Virus record (IMG/VR): IMGVR_UViG_3300030090_006831
Coordinates: 1 to 30,344 of that record
Reading direction: 5' to 3' (one strand)
DNA from: a virus
Length of the DNA: 30,344 bases
Shown: piece after piece, positions 1-7,341 of the stretch
Layout of the letters: each line of letters opens with the position of its first letter
Position numbering within the stretch: the stretch's first letter is position 1
Program-made: the position numbers and the translations under genes
The notes under the pieces: model-generated
What the model was told of the DNA's origin: nothing
Databases searched by the model: none
The model's input: only the letters and a program-made list of their open reading frames with translations

Positions 1-28
1 CAACTATCTCCTCTCTCATCCTCGTCTG

Positions 29-259
29 CTATCCTCTTATACGACGTGTAGGTGTACGCCTATTTCCCAATGTCGGAGTGCGCCACCCACTTGTTTTCCA
101 GCCCTGTGTCCTCCTAGCCTCGGACTTTTTTGCAGTGGCTGCAGAAGCGCGACGGCGCTTGGCCCGGCTCTTAGACGCTGCTTGAGACTTTGCGGCCCCA
201 ACATAACGCTGTTTAGACCTTGCGCTCTGTGGGGTCGCACGTAGACGTGGCATAACCAA
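29..259 (-). CDS. Small, very basic Arg/Lys/Ser-rich protein
   Basis: The 76-residue product has almost no hydrophobic core and is dominated by Arg, Lys, Ser, Ala and Thr, with runs such as KSRAKRRRAS. That composition fits a nucleic-acid-binding or packaged-DNA-condensing peptide rather than an enzyme. I know no family for it. The chosen start is TTG at 259, directly after the TAG of the preceding ORF and four bases after AGGAG; an ATG two codons later (253) is the alternative. The same 12-base initiation sequence recurs at the extreme left edge of the window. It lies at the end of the late operon, behind another basic mini-protein, so a virion-associated role is inferred. It could be a spurious low-complexity ORF, but its start signal argues against that. 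Confidence 0.5.
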   Translation of the reverse strand: MVMPRLRATPQSARSKQRYVGAAKSQAASKSRAKRRRASAATAKKSEARRTQGWKTSGWRTPTLGNRRTPTRRIRG

Positions 260-370
260 CTATCTCCTTTTTTTAGGCTTGATTGCCTTCTTCTTCTTCT
301 TCATTGCTGCGGCTGCAGCCTTCCGGCCCTGTGGCGTGTAACTATAGTGTTTTCCTCCAACTTTAGGCAT
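260..370 (-). CDS. 36-residue Lys-rich mini-protein (MPKVGGKHY start)
   Basis: This short ORF has a clear Shine-Dalgarno sequence (AAGAGG, seven bases before the ATG). It encodes MPKVGGKHYSYTPQGRKAAA, then a run of alanines, five lysines and a KPKKRR end. Small proteins beginning MPKVGGK.. with YTP.G are, as I recall, common in environmental phage genomes next to structural genes, with no known function. The basic tail suggests DNA or RNA binding. It starts 20 bases after the MscS-like gene and its TAG is followed immediately by the TTG start of the next gene, so the three are probably translated from one message. Confidence 0.7.
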   Translation of the reverse strand: MPKVGGKHYSYTPQGRKAAAAAMKKKKKAIKPKKRR

Positions 371-390
371 CACAATACCTCTTCAATTTA

Positions 391-741
391 TTACTGATCT
401 AGATGAGCTAAATCTAAATTTGTGAGCGGCTTCTCGATCTTCAAATCTTTTAATTTGTGGTTGTCAACGCTGATTTTCGTTCCACCTGCAACTCGACGCT
501 CTTCGCCTTGTCCAGTTATAGTATAGAGATAAAATGTTGTCGTCCACGGAGTGATGCGAACAATTCTTCCAGGTCTCCCGTCGAGAATAACAACATCGTC
601 GGCATTATAGTCGCTCCCGAGAAAGATGATGAGGCCCGCAATCGACGACTCGATTGTCGACTTGAAGAACAGCAAAGTGGCACCACCCAGAAACATCCAT
701 CCATACTCCCCCAGAAGCTGCTGGATAACATCGACTTCCAT
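391..741 (-). CDS. Small membrane protein resembling the MscS pore helix and beta domain
   Basis: Residues about 12-26 form one membrane segment (GWMFLGGATLLFF). A second amphipathic stretch (STIESSIAGLIIFLG) leads into ADDVVILDGRPGRIVRI, then an aromatic strand region, a GGTKISVDN motif and an IEKPL end. The order matches the last helix and the Sm-like beta domain of MscS mechanosensitive channels, where G.YV...G..G.V..I is followed by IPN..I....I.N. At 116 residues it lacks MscS's first helices and its C-terminal cage. It lies in the late operon between tail-fibre-associated genes and the basic mini-proteins. A channel, a lysis factor or a virion membrane protein are all possible; the function is inferred. 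No strong ribosome site is visible before the ATG, so it may be coupled to the upstream gene. Confidence 0.7.
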   Translation of the reverse strand: MEVDVIQQLLGEYGWMFLGGATLLFFKSTIESSIAGLIIFLGSDYNADDVVILDGRPGRIVRITPWTTTFYLYTITGQGEERRVAGGTKISVDNHKLKDLKIEKPLTNLDLAHLDQ

Positions 742-769
742 GTCGAGCCACCATCACGTCACTCTACTA

Positions 770-991
770 TTACTGGTTAGCGTCGAAAATCGTCTGCTGC
801 TGGTCGAGGGTCTTGCTCTTCCACCAGCTGATCAGCTTGTCGCGCCGCAGACGGTCTGCAGTGCCCTGGACTACTCCAGTAGCTATCTGAGCCGCTGTCA
901 CGGTAGACCCACTTGCAGTACTTTGTGCGGTAGCCTCTGCGGCCAAAGCTGTCTGCTGGGCGTCAGCAACACTCACTGTGATGTTTGGCAT
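770..991 (-). CDS. Small hypothetical protein downstream of the tail fibre
   Basis: The 73-residue product starts MPNITVSVADAQQTAL and continues with an Ala/Thr/Ser-rich helix, then a charged WWKSKTLDQQQ end. The ATG is preceded by a good ribosome site, GGAGAGATAG, immediately after the stop of the tail fibre gene. Small proteins beginning MPNITV.. are frequent next to tail fibres in environmental phages, as far as I recall, but I know no function. The predicted structure is mostly helical. Its position suggests a fibre-associated or virion accessory role. Confidence 0.65.
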   Translation of the reverse strand: MPNITVSVADAQQTALAAEATAQSTASGSTVTAAQIATGVVQGTADRLRRDKLISWWKSKTLDQQQTIFDANQ

Positions 992-1001
992 CTATCTCTC
1001 C

Positions 1002-3065
1002 TTATGCTGTTTTCTTGAGGGATTCGATTTCGTCCTTCAACTCCTGCAGCTGCTCCAACAGCAAGACAGACATCATCTGATACCGGACACTATAGGGCTT
1101 ACCGTCCTTGAAGTTGACCAACTCCGGCATCACCTCTGCAACTTCTTCTGCAATCAGACCAAAGTCCCGACGTCCTGGCTCTCCTACCTGCTGTGCCCAC
1201 CCATCTGGGGCATCGACTGGATGACGCCAAGTAAACGTCCTCGGCTTTAGATCCATCACTCGGTCAGATCCCGTTCCTGAAGTATAATCCTCCTTATAGA
1301 CCCCAGAGGATGTCACCGAGTGGAGTTCATTTGATCCGTTGATGTTGACGTCCGTCGAAGCGGATGCTGCCAGCAGAGCATTCATGAATACGCCGCCATC
1401 GCTCTCAACAACCACTCTGAACGCCGAAGCATTATTGTCATAAAGCCCCCATTCGTCCTTGTAGCCGCCGTTCTGGCCTCCAACGAGAAACGAGTAGTCG
1501 CCGCCATCCAAAGGGCCAGTAGCATGCATCCGTAGCTCGACGCTATGGCGCCCGATGTTCTGGATGATCATGCCAATCAGCGCGCTATTGTCGTCGCCCG
1601 TGACATCAAGAACGCTGTCTGGAGTATCAGTCAGTATACCGATCCTGTCAGTCGACGCATCCGCGAAGAAAAGATGCGTTTTCCCATCGCCCTCTATGCG
1701 GAAATCCTTATCGGCTCCTGCCTCGTTGAATACGAAAGTGCCCCCATCAAAGCTCACATCGCCGGTGGCCGATAGCGTGGTAAATGCCCCCGTAGAGGCT
1801 GAAGAAGCGCCAACAGTAGTGCCGTCAATGGCCCCGCTGTCGATGTCCACGTTGGTTATTTCATGATTGTTGAAGTCCAACTCTACAGCACCATCACCAC
1901 CCCAGGTTAGCTTGCCTGCTGTATGCGTCAGCGTGATGTCGCCGCTATTCCAGTTGATCACCGATCCCGAAGACGTGAGAAGCAGATCATCTCCTACTGA
2001 GACATCTGTAGTGGCAGACAGGCTGGTAAAAGCCCCCGTAGAGGCCGACGCTGCCCCGATAGCCGTGCCGTCGATGGCCCCGCCGTTGATGTCGAACGCA
2101 CTGCCCTCGATCTCCACACTCCCCGCCTCCAGCTTCTGGCCGAGGGTGATCTTCTCGCCGCTATTGGTTGTGACAAAGGTCAGGTAGGCATTGTTAGCCT
2201 CCTCGATTATCAGCGAGGAAGCTTGGTTGTCGGGGATCTTTATCGAGTTCTCACCCGCATTGCTGAAGACCAAAGCCCCGTCACCGCCAGCAGAAAGCGT
2301 AAGATCGCCTGATATATCCGCAGCGCCGTTGATGTCCACCGTGCCGCCTATCGTCACTACCGTGGCAGTAGACGTTATTACATCAGTCCCACCAACCTTG
2401 AGTTTGACTGTATCATCAGCAGAAGCATAAAGGTAGCTATCATGGTCGGCGTCCAACATATAGCCCAAGCCGCCAGCTTGGCCCGTAAGATACTCTTCAG
2501 CGCACTGGCTTAGATCAAAGACTATACGCCCACTGCTAGCGTGGACAACGCTCACATACCCAACAACCTGTATAAACTCACCAGAGGTAGGGCGCGTTAG
2601 TGTCCAACCTCCTGCCGTAGAAGACAAGTAAACCGGGTTGCCTACCGTGCTGCCAGACGTGTTTAGGCCAGAGACCTCCTTTGACAGCAAAGCTGTACCG
2701 TCGGCATTGTTTGAAATGTTCGCATCAACAATAGCGATAGCAAAGTAATTGGTAGCTAATGCAGCAGTGCTATCAGCTTTTGCTGCCGTTGGATAGTTGT
2801 CAGTTCCATCAGAATAGGTTCCTGACAGATAGATCAGGTCGTTGCCAGAAAGAGTGCCGCCTGTTTCATTGCGGATCTTGAAGCGACCATTTTCAACGTT
2901 GGCGTGAGAACGGATCTTACTGGTTCGGATCCCATTATCCTGCAGATTGAGATAGTCAAGCTTAGTCGTATTCGCCCAAGTCCTAACCTGCTCTAAGGGA
3001 GTCTGCACGTGGTTCCAGTTGTGCGGTTGGGCATTGGCAGCATATGTGAGTGTTAGTTCAGGCAT
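1002..3065 (-). CDS. Tail fibre/spike with C-terminal S74 intramolecular chaperone
   Basis: This 687-residue receptor-binding-type protein has three visible parts. The N-terminal third (1-200) starts MPELTLTYAANAQPHNWNHV and is probably the virion attachment part. The middle (about 200-560) is beta-rich and repetitive: two copies of a GAIDGT..GA.SASTGAFT.LSAT motif, as in trimeric fibres. The last 100 residues are a peptidase S74 (endosialidase-type) chaperone with S586 and K591 in an SSGVYK motif (Ser and Lys five apart, as in the known autoproteolytic dyad), then LKPRTFTW, GLIAEEV and a closing coiled coil. In this family the domain trimerises the fibre and then cuts itself off. The ATG overlaps the upstream stop as TAATG. 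Confidence 0.9.
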   Translation of the reverse strand: MPELTLTYAANAQPHNWNHVQTPLEQVRTWANTTKLDYLNLQDNGIRTSKIRSHANVENGRFKIRNETGGTLSGNDLIYLSGTYSDGTDNYPTAAKADSTAALATNYFAIAIVDANISNNADGTALLSKEVSGLNTSGSTVGNPVYLSSTAGGWTLTRPTSGEFIQVVGYVSVVHASSGRIVFDLSQCAEEYLTGQAGGLGYMLDADHDSYLYASADDTVKLKVGGTDVITSTATVVTIGGTVDINGAADISGDLTLSAGGDGALVFSNAGENSIKIPDNQASSLIIEEANNAYLTFVTTNSGEKITLGQKLEAGSVEIEGSAFDINGGAIDGTAIGAASASTGAFTSLSATTDVSVGDDLLLTSSGSVINWNSGDITLTHTAGKLTWGGDGAVELDFNNHEITNVDIDSGAIDGTTVGASSASTGAFTTLSATGDVSFDGGTFVFNEAGADKDFRIEGDGKTHLFFADASTDRIGILTDTPDSVLDVTGDDNSALIGMIIQNIGRHSVELRMHATGPLDGGDYSFLVGGQNGGYKDEWGLYDNNASAFRVVVESDGGVFMNALLAASASTDVNINGSNELHSVTSSGVYKEDYTSGTGSDRVMDLKPRTFTWRHPVDAPDGWAQQVGEPGRRDFGLIAEEVAEVMPELVNFKDGKPYSVRYQMMSVLLLEQLQELKDEIESLKKTA
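1764..2093. repeat. Two imperfect ~85-bp direct repeats in the tail fibre gene
   Basis: Copies lie at about 1764-1848 and 2009-2093. Both run from a GTGGC..A.AG..TGGTAAA block through GCCCCCGTAGAGGC to GCCGTC.ATGGCCCCGC. They encode the repeated GAIDGT..GA.SASTGAFT.LSAT motif of the fibre shaft. Such repeats can recombine and change shaft length. Confidence 0.75.
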
Positions 3066-4714
3066 TATCGTCGATCCTCCAACTCGCCCTCTAGCACTAG
3101 CGATTGTAACATGAAATCGTTATTGATATTTCCTTCGTCGTAAACCTCGATCATATGACGCCGCCCTAGAGTCCCATGCTCTGTGCGCCAAGGCAGCGCC
3201 TCTCCAGCATTCCAAAGACCACCATCGCCCCATTCACCCTCTGCCGCATCATCGGTCCAGAAGCTCAAATTACCCGACAGATCTGCCTCATCCAGCACGG
3301 CTGCGTTTCCCTCATCCGCAATGACGTTAACAAATAGCTTGAATTTCCCAGCAACGTTACTCTCGCCATAGACATGGTTAACGCTTTTCACCTGCGTCTT
3401 CACTCCATCTTCAATGCCATCAAAACCATCTCGCTTGGCGTGAATAGGCATTGGCTGATCATTATCCTTGTATACGGATTTAGCATCCATCTCGTAGATA
3501 ATGCCATTACGTCCCGTAAAACTCTGCACCACCCCTGTCGTAGAGGGCAATCCATTATCCGGATCTACCTCAACGTTGAATAACACTGAGGCGGGGAAGT
3601 TGATACCAGTATTATCTCGAATGCGAAACCAAGGGTAGTTCTCATCCGGATTCTGGGCGTAGGCTATAGCAGAGTCCACATCGAGGCACAGGTAAGCGTC
3701 TGGAGTAGTTGCCGTATCCTTGCAAATACCCCAACGCACCTCCCGGTACTGAGGGGAGTAAGCGCCATGGATATTATTCGCCTGTGTTAAATTCAACGCC
3801 GGCATCTCCTCATAGGCACGCCCCGCACAGAAGTGTATCAGGGTCTCCCAAAGCGAGTAGAGAATCGGCAGGCCACGGCCAGTGTACAAAATCATCATGG
3901 GCCCCTCGGAACCCCAGAAGAAGGCTACGTCCTGAGACTCATTGCCACGCCCCAGAGAAACATCAACAAAGCTCTCCCAATTCACTGGACCCGATATACT
4001 CGAAATCTCATCCCAATCCCAATCGCGGGGGCCACCTGTTCCCAAGTAGTAGGCACGTGTAAATTCTCGGCCGCCAACAATCAAATAGGGCCCACAGCGT
4101 CCAAGCGACTGAATCGCCTCACCCCGAATTCCAGTAACCTCAACTATATCGCCCGAGTTGGCAGAGGTCTCATTTACCACTGCCGAAGGTTTGAACACGT
4201 TGGCATCCGCACTATCACCCGAGGCTATCAGGCGGTTTCCATAAACCGTACCAAAGCGACACGCGTTGAAACCAGTCGTCCCCGGCTGCGCAATCGTGGA
4301 CGATGAATTGATAGTTGTAAAAGTCGTACCATCAAAGATGCAGACCTTATTATTGAACATCATCGCCTGCGGGCGTACATCTGCCAGAACCGTTGCCTTA
4401 GCTGAACCCCAAGTACGACCTACGTTGGAAAACTCGTAGATCTCAGTTCCTCCGCTCTTGGCCTGGAACACGAAGAGCTTCTGGGTGGAATCGTCGTAGT
4501 GAGCATCGATACCACCGCGCAAGTCGTAGCTGCCCGACTGCAGCTGGTCCTGACTTAAACGCCGGAGACCCAAATCTTTGGTAAGGGCACCATCGTTTAC
4601 CCAGTTGAAATTTCGACGAAGTCGCCAGCGACGCATAGCAGCTGTGACGTTCTGACGTATGCCCCCGCCCAGATTCATCTCGGGCCAGGAGAAATGTCCA
4701 TCACGCTCGATCAC
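3065..4714 (-). CDS. Large neck/tail structural protein, probably beta-propeller-like
   Basis: The 549-residue product contains many short beta repeats with aromatic, Gly and Asp-rich turns (for example NNKVCIFDGTTFTTINSS and YGNRLIASGDSADANVF). That pattern suggests a propeller or tail-knob protein. It sits between the head-tail adaptor-like gene and the fibre, the place taken by P22 gp10-like or T7 gp12-like tail proteins. I cannot assign it to one family with certainty. The GTG start at 4714 overlaps the TGA of the preceding mini-ORF (GTGA), so translational coupling is likely; no separate ribosome site is seen. A later ATG (MNLGGGIR) is the alternative start. Confidence 0.7.
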   Translation of the reverse strand: MIERDGHFSWPEMNLGGGIRQNVTAAMRRWRLRRNFNWVNDGALTKDLGLRRLSQDQLQSGSYDLRGGIDAHYDDSTQKLFVFQAKSGGTEIYEFSNVGRTWGSAKATVLADVRPQAMMFNNKVCIFDGTTFTTINSSSTIAQPGTTGFNACRFGTVYGNRLIASGDSADANVFKPSAVVNETSANSGDIVEVTGIRGEAIQSLGRCGPYLIVGGREFTRAYYLGTGGPRDWDWDEISSISGPVNWESFVDVSLGRGNESQDVAFFWGSEGPMMILYTGRGLPILYSLWETLIHFCAGRAYEEMPALNLTQANNIHGAYSPQYREVRWGICKDTATTPDAYLCLDVDSAIAYAQNPDENYPWFRIRDNTGINFPASVLFNVEVDPDNGLPSTTGVVQSFTGRNGIIYEMDAKSVYKDNDQPMPIHAKRDGFDGIEDGVKTQVKSVNHVYGESNVAGKFKLFVNVIADEGNAAVLDEADLSGNLSFWTDDAAEGEWGDGGLWNAGEALPWRTEHGTLGRRHMIEVYDEGNINNDFMLQSLVLEGELEDRR

Positions 4715-4842
4715 TTTGCTTTGGCTTTGGCCTTGGCCTTAGGCTTTTCTTTCGCTGGCGGTGCGGCTGCTGCCGCCTGCTTCTCGGCGTCTTTGATACG
4801 CTGGGGCTTACCAGAAGCCCAACTTGTCTTGTCTTGCGGCAT
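4711..4842 (-). CDS. 43-residue Ala/Pro/Lys-rich mini-protein
   Basis: This short ORF lies between two structural genes. It encodes MPQDKTSWASGKPQRIKDAE, then an alanine run, PPAKEKP and a (KA)n end. The ribosome site GGAGAG lies five bases before the ATG, one base after the upstream TAA, and its own TGA overlaps the GTG start of the large downstream gene. Spacing and signals support a real gene. The tail is low-complexity and basic. Function is unknown; it may be a short virion peptide or may serve mainly to couple translation. Confidence 0.65.
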   Translation of the reverse strand: MPQDKTSWASGKPQRIKDAEKQAAAAAPPAKEKPKAKAKAKAK

Positions 4843-4843
4843 C

Positions 4844-5746
4844 TTACTCTCCCAAGTCTACAGGTCGTACTGTGCGGCCCTTGGCGCTCTGGCGTGAACG
4901 TATCCAGCCCAACATCTCTTTCAACTCGCCGGGAGCGCCTATATAGCCATAGAATTGCCGGCGCAGCACGTCACTGCGCTTTGGCGATTTGGTGGCAGCA
5001 GTCATCGCGGCATGCGTGACTACCACCGGATGATGATCCTCTGGAACCGGACAAATGATGGCAAAGGTCGTTGTATTATCCGGCGTAGTTGACCAATTCT
5101 CATCCATCGTCAAGATCCCCGTCGATCCTGCATAGTCAGAGATCTTGTTAGTCTGACCAACCCCGGTGCCACCTGTCAGGATGATGTTCATATCGTTGTA
5201 ATAATCGTCGCGCACATCTTTCCAACCGTGGTTCGTGCTGTAGTTCGGATTGCCGCTAAAAACAGTCAGCGTCGAGGTGCCGCCAGCCGAGGCGGTGCCT
5301 TGAATCATATTCCCGAACATAGGAGAAAACCAAACACGGATAGCATTAGCTAACGTCTTAGTTGGCTCTGGCATCACGCGCACCTTGCTGCCATGCAGCG
5401 TGATGTGAGTATCCGGTACTAAGTTGATAACCCCTGGATCGGCGAAATTGGTGTAATCGTCCAACTCAGCCCAAGGCATTTCAGCACCGGAAGGATTATC
5501 ACGATTCTCGGCAAAAATGATCTTAGACCCCAAACGGGCATTCAGGGGCATATCATACTCTGCCTGTCCAGACACCAGCGATATATCATGGGTTTCGACA
5601 AAGAAGGAAGGATCTTCTTTTACGATATATCGTAAAATGGTCTGCTGCGAGTCAAATAAGCGACGCCAGATCTGCACACCCGACCAGAAATTATCGCCGG
5701 CATGCAGATGATCCTTAAAGCTGTCAACCATCTCGGTGGGCAGCAT
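4844..5746 (-). CDS. Head-tail adaptor/tail-tubular-like structural protein
   Basis: The 300-residue product opens with a helical part (FKDHLHAGDNFWSGVQIWRRLFDSQQTILRYIV) and continues with a beta-rich domain interrupted by an insertion (about 150-225) carrying repeated Gly/Thr strands. This layout, its size and its place just after the capsid and neck genes fit a connector adaptor such as P22 gp4 or T7 gp11-type proteins. The family assignment is by pattern and context, not by a diagnostic motif. It ends with a basic segment (RSRQSAKGRTVRPVDLGE). The start lies seven bases after the previous stop. Confidence 0.6.
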   Translation of the reverse strand: MLPTEMVDSFKDHLHAGDNFWSGVQIWRRLFDSQQTILRYIVKEDPSFFVETHDISLVSGQAEYDMPLNARLGSKIIFAENRDNPSGAEMPWAELDDYTNFADPGVINLVPDTHITLHGSKVRVMPEPTKTLANAIRVWFSPMFGNMIQGTASAGGTSTLTVFSGNPNYSTNHGWKDVRDDYYNDMNIILTGGTGVGQTNKISDYAGSTGILTMDENWSTTPDNTTTFAIICPVPEDHHPVVVTHAAMTAATKSPKRSDVLRRQFYGYIGAPGELKEMLGWIRSRQSAKGRTVRPVDLGE

Positions 5747-5752
5747 GACACC

Positions 5753-6232
5753 TCAGTTGCTATCGATTTCCGCCAGCTCCTGCTCAATCGGCGGTTGATT
5801 CAACTCGTTGGCTTTCAGGGCAGCATTCCGATCTTCTTTTGGTCGGTTGTCAACCGGGAAGGTATCCGCATCTTTCTTCGCCGCCCAATGTATTGGATCC
5901 CGAACCAGGTCGTCCGTCTCGGCTCGTTGAGATAGCACATTCCGGCGGTGCGCTGATCGTTGCACCTCCATTTGCTCGCGCATAATGTCATTAGTTCGCC
6001 GAACATGATGGTCACATGACTTGAGCATCCGGAAGGTGCGGATGTCAAAGGGACGATAGCTCCCATCATTATTCTCTACAAAGCAAATATGCTTCTCAAC
6101 ATCGTAAAGCTGAGACGGGGCCGGACACAGACGTGTGACCTCCCAACGCTCTCTGGAATCACACCAGCGCACATTGAGTTTTGGATCATACGCCTGCATC
6201 CGCTTGAGCAAACCCCGATCAGGAATATACAT
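5753..6232 (-). CDS. Conserved-looking neck-region protein
   Basis: I place the start at the ATG at 6232, which overlaps the TGA of the preceding gene as TGATG, giving 159 residues (MYIPDRGLLKRMQAYDPKLN...). The frame is open 21 codons further upstream, but that part overlaps the neighbour. The protein has an N-terminal alpha/beta part with RWCDSRERWEVTR, a DGSYRPFDIRTFRML segment, then a long charged helix rich in Arg, Glu and Gln. I recall similar small proteins beside connector genes in other phages. A head-completion or neck role is inferred from position only. Confidence 0.6.
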   Translation of the reverse strand: MYIPDRGLLKRMQAYDPKLNVRWCDSRERWEVTRLCPAPSQLYDVEKHICFVENNDGSYRPFDIRTFRMLKSCDHHVRRTNDIMREQMEVQRSAHRRNVLSQRAETDDLVRDPIHWAAKKDADTFPVDNRPKEDRNAALKANELNQPPIEQELAEIDSN

Positions 6233-6861
6233 CAGGCCGCTACCAGATCCGCCGTAAGCGCACCCGATGTCTGCTCGATCTCGTTGCGCGTCCACAGCGG
6301 CACATAGTCGATAACAAGACCCAGGAACACAGCTTCATCTGCTTCGAAACCAGTCCAAGCATCAGCTTCAACATTCCAGGCAATAGCGCCCTGGCGTGCC
6401 GTAAAGTCAAACTTATTCTTCGAAATGATACCTCGGCTGGATCGATATAGCCGCAGTGTCGTAGTTGCCGAAGGACTTTGAGCGGCAATAGTCGTGTCAA
6501 GGGCCGCTCCCGTGCCTTTCTGTGGCGCGGTCAGCGCTTCTCCTACATCACACTGATCGTAGCTAACGGCCCAAGTAATTGAGTCGCTAGTTGCGATACC
6601 AGTAGCCGCCTCTACTGTCCATATAACCGTAGCCCCAATAGTGTGCCGTGGATCCATCAGCGCAGGTGTTTCCAAGTCTAACGCAGACCACTCATCACCA
6701 GCTGCCCCCACAGTGATGCCACCATAGGCAAATGTCGATAGCTCACCCCAGGCAGGGGCACCCGCCCCGCCGCCAGCATTGCCAACGCCCAAATTGAAAA
6801 CGTGCCAGGGTAGCACAGTCCGACCGCGAAGAGATTCAATACCCTTATTTCTCAGTCCCAT
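6232..6861 (-). CDS. Structural-region hypothetical protein (beta-rich)
   Basis: The 209-residue product begins MGLRNKGIESLRGRTVLPWH, then a Gly/Ala-rich stretch and alternating strands with Thr, Ala and Asp. It has no transmembrane segment and no catalytic motif I recognise. It lies between a small beta-rich protein and the neck protein and ends in a TGATG overlap with the next gene. Size, composition and position suggest a virion component, perhaps a head decoration or fibre-type protein. The ribosome site CGGGAG precedes the ATG by nine bases. Confidence 0.6.
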   Translation of the reverse strand: MGLRNKGIESLRGRTVLPWHVFNLGVGNAGGGAGAPAWGELSTFAYGGITVGAAGDEWSALDLETPALMDPRHTIGATVIWTVEAATGIATSDSITWAVSYDQCDVGEALTAPQKGTGAALDTTIAAQSPSATTTLRLYRSSRGIISKNKFDFTARQGAIAWNVEADAWTGFEADEAVFLGLVIDYVPLWTRNEIEQTSGALTADLVAA

Positions 6862-6918
6862 AATATCATACTCCCGTAAAAATGGATAGTTTACCCCCTC
6901 CGTAGAGGGATACTGGTA

Positions 6919-7287
6919 TTACGCTGATGTGCTGCTAGACCGCTCGTAGTGATAGCGACAGAAGACAACGACTGTGCCGGAAGCAACGGTAAGTGTCAAT
7001 GCCAAGTTGGCGGCATTGACACGTATCGGCCCCCACAGCGTTTCTGGCGTGTTAGCAATCGAGGTAGTCTCGTCAACTATTGTGTCAGATCCCGTTCCTG
7101 ACGTAATCTTCCAGGCTAAAGCAGATGCCGTCTTGATAACCAAATAGTCAATGACACCAACTTTGTCGGCAACCGCTGGCACCAAAGCCGTACCGGAAGC
7201 AAGATTTGTCGAAGTCAGCGTTTTCTGACTGAACTCCTCACCCGAAGTATCACGCGGCGGCCGAATAGGTACGGTCAGTGAAGCCAT
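6919..7287 (-). CDS. Small beta-rich virion-type protein after the capsid gene
   Basis: The 122-residue product starts MASLTVPIRPPRDTSGEEFS and is almost wholly beta-type: short Thr, Val and Ala strands ending in GTVVVFCRYHYERSSSTSA. A good ribosome site (AGGGAG) lies three bases before the ATG. It is the first gene after the major capsid protein, separated from it by a strong hairpin. Small beta proteins in this place often decorate or stabilise the capsid; that role is inferred. Confidence 0.65.
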   Translation of the reverse strand: MASLTVPIRPPRDTSGEEFSQKTLTSTNLASGTALVPAVADKVGVIDYLVIKTASALAWKITSGTGSDTIVDETTSIANTPETLWGPIRVNAANLALTLTVASGTVVVFCRYHYERSSSTSA

Positions 7288-7301
7288 AATCTCCCTTTCA
7301 G

Positions 7302-7338
7302 AAAGGGGAAGGCAAGCCCGAAGCTCACCTTCCCCTTT
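7302..7338 (-). terminator. Strong hairpin just after the capsid gene
   Basis: A perfect 11-bp stem (AAAGGGGAAGG with CCTTCCCCTTT) encloses an inner AGC/GCT pair and a five-base loop. On the minus strand it starts four bases after the capsid stop codon and ends in CCTTTC, so the U-tract is short. It may act as a partial terminator or an mRNA-stabilising end for the capsid message, as is common after phage capsid genes. Confidence 0.6.
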
Positions 7339-7341
7339 AAA

